A stretch of 64,000 nucleotides of DNA from positions 744,001 through 808,000 of the forward strand of contig JAHBXC010000002.1 of NCBI GenBank assembly GCA_019636675.1. The letters are read 5' to 3'. Within the stretch, counting starts at the first letter, position 1, and each line of letters begins with the position of its first letter. Under the pieces are notes generated by a model that saw only the letters and a list, made by a program, of their open reading frames with translations, had not been told where the DNA came from and did not search any database. The DNA is from Phycisphaeraceae bacterium (GTDB lineage Bacteria > Planctomycetota > Phycisphaerae > Phycisphaerales > UBA1924). The translations under genes and the position numbers were made by a program. Of the stretch, positions 24,650-32,501 are shown piece by piece.

Positions 24650-25103
24650 GGGCGCGGTCCTCCGCGAGGAGGGCGTCGTGGAGTGCCTGGGGAGTCGGCG
24701 CGGCGCGCAGGGTGTCGCGCGGGCCGGCGGTGCGCATCAGCCGGGCGATGCGCGCCAGCACGCGCAGGTGGTCCCACGGCTTGTCGGACGGTCCGAACAT
24801 CCCGAAGACCAGGTCGGCCGGGGGGTGGTTCGCCCCCCCGAAGCGCACCCCGGGCCTGAGCACGACCGGGATGACGAGGGTGCGGGTCAGATCGGGCGTG
24901 AGCGCGTGGGGGAGGGCGACGCCTTCGGGGGTCGAGGTCGGCATCTGCGCCTCCCGGGCCTCGAGGGCGGCGAGGAGCCCGGGCGCCCCCACGCCCAGGA
25001 CGCGCGAAGCGGCCTGCGCGAGTTCCGCGAGCACGGCGCCCTTGTCGCCCGGTTTCTCGAGGATCATCGCCGCGTCAGGGTCGAGATAGGGTTCGAGTCG
25101 CAT
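24642..25103 (-). CDS. PTS EIIA type-2 (fructose/nitrogen) domain protein
   Basis: 153 residues forming a single EIIA-2 domain. The phosphorylatable histidine is H66 in TPEGVALPHALT; downstream pieces LVFGMFGPSD and DHLRVLARIARLM fit the family. No EIIB or EIIC is nearby, so it is regulatory, like PtsN, which controls potassium transport in Proteobacteria. Start ATG 25103 has GGAAAGG upstream and a TACCCT box about 30 bases further. It is the first gene of the EIIA - PII-like - antiporter - antiporter operon. Confidence 0.85.
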   Translation of the reverse strand: MRLEPYLDPDAAMILEKPGDKGAVLAELAQAASRVLGVGAPGLLAALEAREAQMPTSTPEGVALPHALTPDLTRTLVIPVVLRPGVRFGGANHPPADLVFGMFGPSDKPWDHLRVLARIARLMRTAGPRDTLRAAPTPQALHDALLAEDRAHE

Positions 25104-25259
25104 CGGCTGGCCTTTCCGGTCTCGGACCGTCGTCGGCTGCGAGGGTAGCAGGGAGCGGCGCGACTGGCCAAAGCCCAATCCGGGTGGCAGACTACGCTGG
25201 GTCGTGAAATCGGCTCGACGCCCCTCCCATGAAGGGCGAACCGCGAATGGAGCTCCCGA

Positions 25260-25490
25260 ATGGCCCCCACGACGCTTGGCGCCCCCGATCCTGAATCGCT
25301 CAAGTGGATCCTGATCAGCGCGGTCGCGATCGTCGCGATCCTGGGCGGGTACATCTCGGGCGTGCTCAAGTCGTCGGCCAGAGAGCGCTCGCGTCGCGAG
25401 ATCGCGGCGTATGTCGCCGAGGGCTCGATGACCCCCGAGCAGGGTGAGAAACTCATGAAGGCCGGCAACCCTTCGGACTGGGAATCGTGA
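25260..25490 (+). CDS. Small membrane protein, first of three tandem paralogues
   Basis: 76 residues: one transmembrane helix (about 16-35), a basic stretch, then the motif SRREIAAYVAEGSMTPE followed by QGEKLMKAG. The motif resembles the short C-terminal helices of SHOCT-type oligomerisation domains, but I do not recognise the family. GGAG lies 7 bases before the ATG, and TACGCT at 25193-25198 is a possible promoter. It is followed by two paralogues with the same layout; function unknown. Confidence 0.8.
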   Translation: MAPTTLGAPDPESLKWILISAVAIVAILGGYISGVLKSSARERSRREIAAYVAEGSMTPEQGEKLMKAGNPSDWES

Positions 25491-25509
25491 TGTTGCGAAG
25501 GAGCGAACC

Positions 25510-25770
25510 ATGAACGGCGTCGTCACACTGGCGAATGACTTCCGGGACGTGATCCCCATCGTCGCGATTGTGTTCGGGCTCACCTTCGCCGCGTTCTGCA
25601 TGGTGGTCGGCGCCGTCAAGTCGGTCATGATGAACCGTCAGCGCGAGCAGAGCCGGCGCGAGATCGCGGCGTACATCGCCGAGGGTTCGATGACGCCCGA
25701 CGAGGGCGAGCGACTCCTTAACGCCGGGCTGAGCGCCGACGAAAACAGATCAAGAAAGAGAGGCAAGTGA
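25510..25770 (+). CDS. Small membrane protein, second paralogue
   Basis: 86 residues. An N-terminal transmembrane helix (about 15-37) is followed by QREQ and the shared motif SRREIAAYIAEGSMTPD, then EGERLLNAG and a basic tail (NRSRKRGK). GAAGGAG precedes ATG 25510. It overlaps the third paralogue by four bases, so the three genes form one unit. No known function. Confidence 0.8.
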   Translation: MNGVVTLANDFRDVIPIVAIVFGLTFAAFCMVVGAVKSVMMNRQREQSRREIAAYIAEGSMTPDEGERLLNAGLSADENRSRKRGK

Positions 25771-26018
25771 TGCAGGTGATCTTCGACGCCCTGGCCGACG
25801 AGCCGGCGATGATCGTGGCGATCCTTGCGGTTCTCGGGGGGATCCCCCTTGGTGCGTTTGCCATCTATTCGGGGACTGCCATCTCGCGCAACGAGGAACG
25901 CACACGCCGCGAACTCGCGGCCTATGTCGCCGAGGGGTCGATGACCCCCGAAGACGCGGCGATGATCCTCAGCTCTGGCAAACGACCCAAAGGCGTTCGC
26001 GGTTCGCGGCGCGCCTGA
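25767..26018 (+). CDS. Small membrane protein, third paralogue
   Basis: 83 residues from GTG 25767 (ATG 25770 also possible). A transmembrane helix at about 15-36 is followed by NEERTRRELAAYVAEGSMTP and then EDAAMILSSG, the most diverged copy of the shared motif, and a basic end (GVRGSRRA). The C-terminal half is conserved among the three paralogues while the membrane helices differ, which suggests a conserved cytosolic interaction surface. Confidence 0.78.
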   Translation: MMQVIFDALADEPAMIVAILAVLGGIPLGAFAIYSGTAISRNEERTRRELAAYVAEGSMTPEDAAMILSSGKRPKGVRGSRRA

Positions 26019-26032
26019 GCGCGCCGATCTGA

Positions 26033-26440
26033 TCACAGCAGGATGTCGATGAGCGACCACGTGTTCGCGATCGTTTCCGTGCGCACCTGCGCGGGCGGCG
26101 CGACGGGGCGCGGCAGGGGGGCGAATTCGTCCGACACGCGCCGGGGACGGGTCGGGCTCGGCGCGATCGCGCGGGGCTCGGCGGCGGCGGGTGTTTCGGG
26201 CGTGGCGCGGGCGAAGCGGGCCGCGTCGCGCCGGGCGGCGTTCCGCGCGTCGAGCAGGTCCGAGTAGGTGGGGCGATCGGCGCTGGTCTTCGTGTTCTCG
26301 TGCGCCAGGAAGGTCGCGTAGTCGCGGCGAGACACGGAGGGGATCTGTGCTGGCGCGGCGACCACCTCGCGAGCGGGGATGCTCGTTGGGGCCGTCGCGA
26401 AGACGGCGAGGTCGTGTCTGGAGATGGGGCCTGCCTGCAC
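26033..26440 (-). CDS. Possible small hypothetical protein
   Basis: Up to 135 residues from GTG 26440, convergent with the paralogue trio. It contains SRHDLAVFATAP and a related SRRDYATFLAHEN, then PTYSDLLDARNAARRDAAR and ends NTWSLIDILL. The sequence is Ala/Pro/Arg-rich but the two similar segments and the defined end look like real protein. There is no ATG and no Shine-Dalgarno; GTG 26554 is another possible start. Intrinsically disordered in the middle. I do not recognise a family. Confidence 0.35.
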   Translation of the reverse strand: MQAGPISRHDLAVFATAPTSIPAREVVAAPAQIPSVSRRDYATFLAHENTKTSADRPTYSDLLDARNAARRDAARFARATPETPAAAEPRAIAPSPTRPRRVSDEFAPLPRPVAPPAQVRTETIANTWSLIDILL

Positions 26441-26574
26441 GCCTGACAAGGGGCGAGGGGCGTGCCGCGTGGCCAGGTCTGAGAATGAACCGGCTCCCGG
26501 ACACCTGGTCGCGGCGTGCGTCGGGCGTTCTGCGGGATGTTGCCGATTCGCCACGCCCGGCGCTGCCCGGGTGC

Positions 26575-26580
26575 AACAAT
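26575..26580 (+). promoter_or_regulatory. Possible -10 element of queA
   Basis: AACAAT (within GCAACAATG) ends 7 bases before the queA ATG. It lacks the first T of TAnnnT but has the same spacing as the other leaderless-type sites here. Confidence 0.3.
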
Positions 26581-26587
26581 GCTGGCC

Positions 26588-27724
26588 ATGCTTCGCACGA
26601 GCGAACTCGAGTACCTGCTGCCCGAAGAGCTGATCGCGACCCGCCCGGCGTCGCCCCGGGACTCGGCGCGCCTGCTCGTGGTCGACCGGGGAGACCCAGA
26701 GCGGCGCGAGGAGGCGCACGTCGCGGATCTCGCGAGGTATTTCCGCGAGGGGGACCTGCTGGTGTTCAACGACTCGCGGGTGCTGCCTGCGCGTCTCTCT
26801 GGGGTCCGACGCTCCACCGGCGGGGTTATCGGGGGCCTGTTCCTCGTGGAACACGCGCCGGGTCGCTGGGAGGCGCTGCTGAAAAGCAACGGGAAGCTGC
26901 GCGCCGGCGACGAGATCGACCTGCTCGGTGCGCACAGCGAGCGATCTGGCGTGACGCTGACCCTTCTCGATCGCGCCGAGGAGGGCTGGCTCGTCGACGC
27001 GCGCGATGAGACGACCGGCGGCGCGCGCACCGCGGCGGAACTGCTCGCCCGGGCCGGCGCGACGCCCCTGCCGCCCTACATCCTCAGCGCACGCAGGCAG
27101 CGCCACGAGACGATCGACGACGATCGTGATCGCGAGTGGTACCAGACGATCTACGCGCAGGAAGAACGCGCCGGCAGCGTCGCCGCCCCGACGGCGGGAC
27201 TGCACTTCACCCCGGCGCTGCTCGACCGGCTGGCGTCCATCGGTGTGCGCACCGAGCGGGTCACGCTGCATGTGGGCGCCGGCACCTTCAAGCCGGTCGA
27301 GGTCGAGGTCGTCGAGGAGCACCCGATCCACGCGGAATGGGCCGAGACCCCGGCGCGCACGCTCGCGGCGGTCCGCGAGACCCGGGCGTCCGGGGGGCGG
27401 GTCGTCTGCGTCGGCACGACGGCGGCGAGGGCGCTCGAATCGGCGCGCGAGGACGAGTCCGATCCCGCGCGAGGGTGGCTGGGCGAGACCCGGCTCCTCA
27501 TCACGCCCGGCTACGAGTGGAAGCGTCTCGACGGGCTGATGACCAACTTCCACCTCCCGAAGTCCACACTCCTCGCGATGGTCGGAGCGATTTTCCCGGG
27601 CGGCGTGCGCGACCTCCTGCCCGTGTACGAGCACGCGGTCCGAGAGCGGTTCAGGTTCTTTTCCTACGGCGACGCGATGCTGGTCCTCCCGGGCGCGTTC
27701 GCCGGGCCTTCGGGCGGGCGATAA
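26588..27724 (+). CDS. queA: tRNA preQ1(34) S-adenosylmethionine ribosyltransferase-isomerase
   Basis: Transfers and isomerises the ribosyl part of SAM onto preQ1 in tRNA, making epoxyqueuosine. 378 residues beginning MLRTSELEYLLPEELIATRP. Family motifs are LLVFNDSRVLPARL, GSVAAPTAGLHFT, TLHVGAGTFKPV and TNFHLPKSTLLAMV. ATG 26588 is preferred over ATG 26579 from the family start. It precedes murE on the same strand by 191 bases; no functional link is implied. Confidence 0.97.
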   Translation: MLRTSELEYLLPEELIATRPASPRDSARLLVVDRGDPERREEAHVADLARYFREGDLLVFNDSRVLPARLSGVRRSTGGVIGGLFLVEHAPGRWEALLKSNGKLRAGDEIDLLGAHSERSGVTLTLLDRAEEGWLVDARDETTGGARTAAELLARAGATPLPPYILSARRQRHETIDDDRDREWYQTIYAQEERAGSVAAPTAGLHFTPALLDRLASIGVRTERVTLHVGAGTFKPVEVEVVEEHPIHAEWAETPARTLAAVRETRASGGRVVCVGTTAARALESAREDESDPARGWLGETRLLITPGYEWKRLDGLMTNFHLPKSTLLAMVGAIFPGGVRDLLPVYEHAVRERFRFFSYGDAMLVLPGAFAGPSGGR

Positions 27725-27915
27725 TCCCCCGGACGCGACGCCGGGGCGTGGAAACGCCTGTCAAGCGAGCGGCGCGCGAGACGAGGGTACGGCGAGGGTT
27801 TGGACCGCCTTTCGGGGGCGGCGCGGGTGCGTGAGCCGGGCAGACCCGCGGCCACAGAAATCCGCGCAGGACGGCGGCCCGGCTCTCCGATACAACCTGT
27901 GAGGGAGGATCCGTC

Positions 27916-29574
27916 GTGCAGGTCGTCGGCGCCACGCACAACTCAACGCAGGACACGCTCGCGAGCGGACGCTCGCTCGTCGCGCTGTGCGCCGGGGTCG
28001 CATCCATCGAGGGCGTCCCCGACCTGGCCGTCACCGGCGTGACCGATGACAGCCGGCGCGTCGTGCCCGGGATGGTGTTCGTCGCGAAGCGCGGCGCGCA
28101 GGCCGACGGGGCCGCGTTTATCCGCGACGCCGTGTCGCGCGGCGCGCTGATCGTCGTCGCCGAGCGGAGCGCGACCGTCCCGCACGACATCGGCGTCCCG
28201 ACGGTCCGTGTCGACTCCGCCGCCGATGCGCTCGCGACGCTCGCGGAACGCTTCCACGGCGAGCCGAGCGCCGCGCTGACAACCATCGGCGTGACGGGAA
28301 CCAACGGCAAGACGACCACCACGCACCTCATCAAGCAGCTCCTCGAAGCGGGCGGCGTGCGCACCGGCGTCGTCAGCACCTGCGCGATCGAGGCGGGCGG
28401 GCGCGACTCGCTCGCCAAGGCGACGCAGACGACCCCGGGCGCCGCGGAACTCTCCGAACGGCTCGCGGCGATGCGCGACAAGGGTTGCGCCGCCGCCGTC
28501 GTCGAGACGAGCAGCCACGCGCTCGAGCAGAAGCGCGTCGCGGCGATCCGCTACACGATCGCCGTCTTCACGAACCTCACGGGTGATCACCTCGACTACC
28601 ACGGGACGATGGAGCAGTACGCGTCCGCCAAGGCGCGACTCTTCGCGACGCTGCCCCACGAAGGATGGGCGATCGTCAACGCCGACGACGCGTGGGCGCC
28701 CGCGATGCTCCGCAACTGCCGCGCGCGCGTCATCGCGTGCGCAGCGGCACGGTCAGGCAGGGGCCCCGCGCATCTCGACGCACCGGTTGCGCACGAGGCG
28801 AGTGTCGAGACACTCGGTATCGACGCCGGGCGGATGCGCGCCCGCTTCGACGGGCCCTTCGGCTCGTTCGAGGCGCGACTGCCCCTCGTCGGCGAGCACA
28901 ACGCGATGAACGCGCTGCAGAGCGCGTGCGCCGCGTGGTGCGCCGGCGCGACGCGCGACGACATCGTGCGTGCGCTCGAGGGCGCCGCCGCGCCACCCGG
29001 GCGTCTCGAGCCGGTCACGCGCGCTCCGGGCGTCGCCGAGCCGTTCGGCGTGCTCGTCGACTACGCCCACACCGACGACGCGCTCGGGCGCGCCCTCGCG
29101 GCGGCCCGGTCTCTCGTCGCCGTCGGCGCGTCGCTCCGCGTCGTGTTCGGCTGCGGCGGCGATCGCGATCGCACCAAGCGACCCCGGATGGGGCGCGTCG
29201 CGGGCGACCTCGCCGACGTGGTGATCGTCACCAGCGACAACCCGCGCACCGAGGACCCGGATGCGATCGTGGCGCAGGTCGTCGCGGGGGTCGACGCGTC
29301 CAGGCGCGATCGGGCGCGTGCGATCGTCGACCGGCGACTCGCGATCCACGAGGCCATCCGCGACGCCCAGCGCGGCGACGTGGTGCTCATCGCCGGCAAG
29401 GGGCACGAGGATTACCAGATCCTGCCCGACGGGAAGGGCGGGACAGTGACGCGTCACTTCGACGACCGCGAGGTCGCGCGCGACGCGCTGATCGAACGAT
29501 TCGGCGACGCCCGCGAGGTCGAGGCCAAGGCGCCTCCCGGCGCGGTCGGGTCCGCCAGGGGGAACGAACTATGA
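27916..29574 (+). CDS. murE: UDP-MurNAc-tripeptide synthetase (DAP-adding)
   Basis: Adds the third amino acid to the peptidoglycan stem peptide, 552 residues. The P-loop is GVTGTNGKTTTTHL; the central domain has FTNLTGDHLDYHGTMEQY with the carbamylated-lysine region; the C-terminal VTSDNPRTEDP carries the DNPR motif that marks meso-diaminopimelate specificity. GTG 27916 has GGAGG upstream and TACAAC at 27891-27896. The end overlaps murF (ATGA). Peptidoglycan in this organism should therefore be DAP-type. There is a tail of about 40 residues after the last domain. Confidence 0.96.
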   Translation: MQVVGATHNSTQDTLASGRSLVALCAGVASIEGVPDLAVTGVTDDSRRVVPGMVFVAKRGAQADGAAFIRDAVSRGALIVVAERSATVPHDIGVPTVRVDSAADALATLAERFHGEPSAALTTIGVTGTNGKTTTTHLIKQLLEAGGVRTGVVSTCAIEAGGRDSLAKATQTTPGAAELSERLAAMRDKGCAAAVVETSSHALEQKRVAAIRYTIAVFTNLTGDHLDYHGTMEQYASAKARLFATLPHEGWAIVNADDAWAPAMLRNCRARVIACAAARSGRGPAHLDAPVAHEASVETLGIDAGRMRARFDGPFGSFEARLPLVGEHNAMNALQSACAAWCAGATRDDIVRALEGAAAPPGRLEPVTRAPGVAEPFGVLVDYAHTDDALGRALAAARSLVAVGASLRVVFGCGGDRDRTKRPRMGRVAGDLADVVIVTSDNPRTEDPDAIVAQVVAGVDASRRDRARAIVDRRLAIHEAIRDAQRGDVVLIAGKGHEDYQILPDGKGGTVTRHFDDREVARDALIERFGDAREVEAKAPPGAVGSARGNEL

Positions 29575-31088
29575 GTGTCTGGTCAATCGATTGGATGGCG
29601 AGCGCCAGCGGCGGTCGCCTGATCAAGCGTCCCCGAGGTGTTTCGCTCAGCGAGCCCGTCGTCTCCGGCGTGGGCGTGGACACGCGCACCATCGCCGAGG
29701 GCGAGGCGTTCATCGCGCTGCGAGGCGAGCGGTTCGACGGGCACGGCTTCGTGGGCGAGGCCGTCGCCCGGGGTTGCCCGGTGGTCATCGTCGAGCGCGA
29801 GAGCGCCGTCGCCGACCTGCCGGACCACGTCGCGGCGATCCGGGTGCACGACACGCGCGCCGCGCTGACGAAACTCGCGCTCGCGCACCGGTCGTTGCTC
29901 GCCGGGACGCGCGTGATCGCCGTCACCGGATCGAACGGCAAGACCACCACCGTGCGATTTCTCGACGCCGCGCTGCGCGTCGCGATGAAGGGCTCGTCCA
30001 GCGCCAAGTCCTTCAACAACGACGTGGGCGTCCCGCTGACGATCCTGCGCGCCAAGCCCGGCGACGGGTTCCTCGTCTGCGAGGTCGGCATGAACTCGCC
30101 CGGCGAGATCGCGCCGCTGGCGAGGATGATCGAGCCGGACGTCGCGGTCATCACGGGCGTTGGTCGCGCGCACTTCGAGGAGTTCGGCTCGCTCGGCGCG
30201 ATCGGTCGCGAGAAGGCGAGTCTGCTCCAGTTCCTTCGCCCCGGCGGCGTGGCGGTGATCAACGCGTCGTGCGAGGAGCACCTGGGCGAAGCGGTGCGCA
30301 CCGTCGCGAACCTCGTGCGCGTGGGCGACGCGCCCGGCGCCGACCTGCGCCTCGCGGACATCGCCCACGAGGACCGCTCCGGCCAGACCTGGCTTCGATT
30401 CGACCTCCACGACAGCGCCGGCTCGCGATCGCTGGCAGCCCCGACGCCCGGCGTGCACAACGCGTCCAACGCGGCGCTCGCCGTCGCCGTCGCTCGCCTG
30501 CTGGGCGTCTCCGACGACGACATCGCTCGCGGCGTCGCGGCGGTCCGCCCGCCCGATATGCGCATGCAGCGCTGGCGCATCGGCGAGGTCGATGTCTACA
30601 ACGACGCGTACAACGCGAGCCCCGAATCGACCGACGCCGCGATCCGCACCTTCTGCGACCTGGCGAAGAGCGCCTCCCGGCGCGTCGTCGTGTTCGGCGA
30701 CATGCTCGAGTTGGGCGACCACGGGCCCGACGCGCACCGCGAGGTCGCCGACACCATCCTCGTCGCCGGGGAGGGGACTTTCGGCGGGCCGGTCGACGCC
30801 GTCGTCTGCGTGGGCGAGTTGGCGCTGTTCACCGCGGAGCGGCTGCTGCGCGAGTGGGACGAGTCGCGCATCTCGATGTTCCACGAGGCGCGCCCGGAGG
30901 TCGCCGTGACGATCGCGAAGGCGTTCAAGCCAGGCGACGCGGTGCTCCTGAAGGGCTCGCGCCGCATGAAGCTCGAGACGATCGAGCAGGCGCTGCGCGA
31001 CCTCGTCGACAACAGGCACACCCCGACGGACCGCGTCCCCCGCCAGGTGGTGGGGGGGCGCCCCGACCCGCTCGCGTCGGCCGGCTGA
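29571..31088 (+). CDS. murF: UDP-MurNAc-tripeptide:D-Ala-D-Ala ligase
   Basis: Adds D-Ala-D-Ala to the stem peptide, 505 residues. The N-terminal domain shows GVGVDTRTIAEGEAFIALRG; the ATP site is VIAVTGSNGKTTTVRF; EVGMNSPGEIAPLA and YNDAYNASPESTDAAIR are the MurF hallmarks, with VFGDMLELGDHG after. Start ATG 29571 overlaps the murE stop. It forms a unit with murE and is followed by mraY, the classical dcw order. Confidence 0.96.
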   Translation: MSVWSIDWMASASGGRLIKRPRGVSLSEPVVSGVGVDTRTIAEGEAFIALRGERFDGHGFVGEAVARGCPVVIVERESAVADLPDHVAAIRVHDTRAALTKLALAHRSLLAGTRVIAVTGSNGKTTTVRFLDAALRVAMKGSSSAKSFNNDVGVPLTILRAKPGDGFLVCEVGMNSPGEIAPLARMIEPDVAVITGVGRAHFEEFGSLGAIGREKASLLQFLRPGGVAVINASCEEHLGEAVRTVANLVRVGDAPGADLRLADIAHEDRSGQTWLRFDLHDSAGSRSLAAPTPGVHNASNAALAVAVARLLGVSDDDIARGVAAVRPPDMRMQRWRIGEVDVYNDAYNASPESTDAAIRTFCDLAKSASRRVVVFGDMLELGDHGPDAHREVADTILVAGEGTFGGPVDAVVCVGELALFTAERLLREWDESRISMFHEARPEVAVTIAKAFKPGDAVLLKGSRRMKLETIEQALRDLVDNRHTPTDRVPRQVVGGRPDPLASAG

Positions 31089-31122
31089 CGCCCCTGTGCA
31101 GGCGGGCGGGCGATTGAGTCGA

Positions 31123-31128
31123 TACGCT
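31123..31128 (+). promoter_or_regulatory. Possible -10 element of mraY
   Basis: TACGCT lies 29 bases upstream of the mraY start, between the murF stop and GGAGG. Unlike the leaderless sites, this would give a transcript with a leader and a ribosome site. mraY may be expressed both from here and by readthrough from murEF. Confidence 0.3.
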
Positions 31129-31157
31129 GCGCTCCCACGCATGGAGGCGCACGCGCG

Positions 31158-32330
31158 ATGCTCTACAACCTGCTCGACGCGACACGAGGTTGGCTGATCG
31201 AGACGGGGCTGCACCGTTACTTTCAGGTTTTCGATCAGATCACCTTCCGCGCGCTGCTCGCGGGCGTCATCGCGTTCTTCCTCGTCGTCGGGTTCGGCAG
31301 GCCCGTGATCGGGTACCTGACGCGAAAGAAGATCGGCGACGCCGGAATGACCGACGCCGCCGCCCTTCAGGCCGCCGCCGCCAGCAAGAAGAACACCCCG
31401 ACGATGGGGGGCGTCCTCATCGCCGGCGCGATCGCGGTCTCGACGCTGCTGCTCGCCGATCTCACCAACCGCTACGTCATCATGGGCCTGCTGGCGCTGC
31501 TCTGGCTGGCGGCGCTGGGCGGGGCGGACGACTGGCTCAAGCTCACCGGCGCCAGCCGCAAGGGCGGGTCGCGCCAGGGGCTCTTCGCGTGGGAGAAGCT
31601 CGTCTTCCAGCTCGGGCTCGGCCTGCTGCTGGGCTACTTCTCCTACAACGCGGGCGACAGCGGCGTGGGCAAAGACCTGGCCCACGTCCTCAACATCCCC
31701 TTCCAGAAAACCTACGAGAGCCGGGGAGGCGAGCTCAACGACGGGCTCTTCTACCTCAACCGCTGGTCCTACATGATCCTCATGACGCTGATGATCGCCG
31801 GCATGTCCAACGCGGTGAACATCACCGACGGCATGGACGGGCTGGCCGGGGGGATCACCGCCGCCGTCAGCATCGGCCTCACCGCCCTGTGCATCGTGGC
31901 CGGGTGGGAGGCGATCTCGCAGCACCTGCTCATGCCCTATGTCCCCGGGGGCGAGGAACTGGCGGTGATGGCCGCCGCGATGGCCGGCGCGTGCCTGGGC
32001 TTCCTGTGGTGGAACTGCGCTCCGGCGAGCGTTTTCATGGGCGACACCGGCGCGCTCTGCCTGGGCGGGCTCCTGGGGTATATCGCCGTCGTCGTGCGCC
32101 ACGAGCCCCTGATCCTGCTCATGAGCGGCGTGTTCCTGCTCGAGATCGGCAGCGTCGCGATGCAGGTCGGCTATTTTAAGGCCACCAAGGGCAAACGCAT
32201 CTTCCGCTGCGCGCCCTACCACTGGCACCTGCACATGGGGGGCTGGAGCGAGCAGAAGATCGTCGCGCGACTCTGGATCGTCACCATCGTGCTCGTCGTC
32301 GCGTCGCTGCTGACAGTCAATATCAGGTGA
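31158..32330 (+). CDS. mraY: Phospho-N-acetylmuramoyl-pentapeptide transferase
   Basis: Integral membrane enzyme that makes lipid I from UDP-MurNAc-pentapeptide and undecaprenyl phosphate, 390 residues with about ten helices. SKKNTPTMGG, LGGADDWLKL (the aspartate pair), NITDGMDGLAGG, FMGDTGALCLGG and the cytosolic loop YHWHLHMGGWSE are the family markers. GGAGG (31143-31147) precedes ATG 31158; an ATG at 31141 is out of frame. The acceptor lipid would come from the UppS encoded at 43523-44452. Confidence 0.96.
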   Translation: MLYNLLDATRGWLIETGLHRYFQVFDQITFRALLAGVIAFFLVVGFGRPVIGYLTRKKIGDAGMTDAAALQAAAASKKNTPTMGGVLIAGAIAVSTLLLADLTNRYVIMGLLALLWLAALGGADDWLKLTGASRKGGSRQGLFAWEKLVFQLGLGLLLGYFSYNAGDSGVGKDLAHVLNIPFQKTYESRGGELNDGLFYLNRWSYMILMTLMIAGMSNAVNITDGMDGLAGGITAAVSIGLTALCIVAGWEAISQHLLMPYVPGGEELAVMAAAMAGACLGFLWWNCAPASVFMGDTGALCLGGLLGYIAVVVRHEPLILLMSGVFLLEIGSVAMQVGYFKATKGKRIFRCAPYHWHLHMGGWSEQKIVARLWIVTIVLVVASLLTVNIR

Positions 32331-32333
32331 CGG

Positions 32334-32361
32334 AAGGCACGAGGCACGCGGCACAAGGCAC
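32334..32361 (+). repeat. Heptanucleotide tandem repeat after mraY
   Basis: Four 7-base units, AAGGCAC, GAGGCAC, GCGGCAC and AAGGCAC, begin three bases after the mraY stop. The unit is nnGGCAC. Similar arrays lie after the MATE gene, tRNA-Ser and rpoN. Confidence 0.8.
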
Positions 32362-32501
32362 ACGGGGGGAAGACGGCGCCCCGGGGCATGTGCGCAGCAC
32401 CGAACCGGGTCTGGCGCAATCGCGCCACGAAACCCGCGTACCCCTGCTGGCAAGCCCCAGCACCCGACCCACCCCGCGCTACCATCGACCCGGAGGTTGT
32501 T

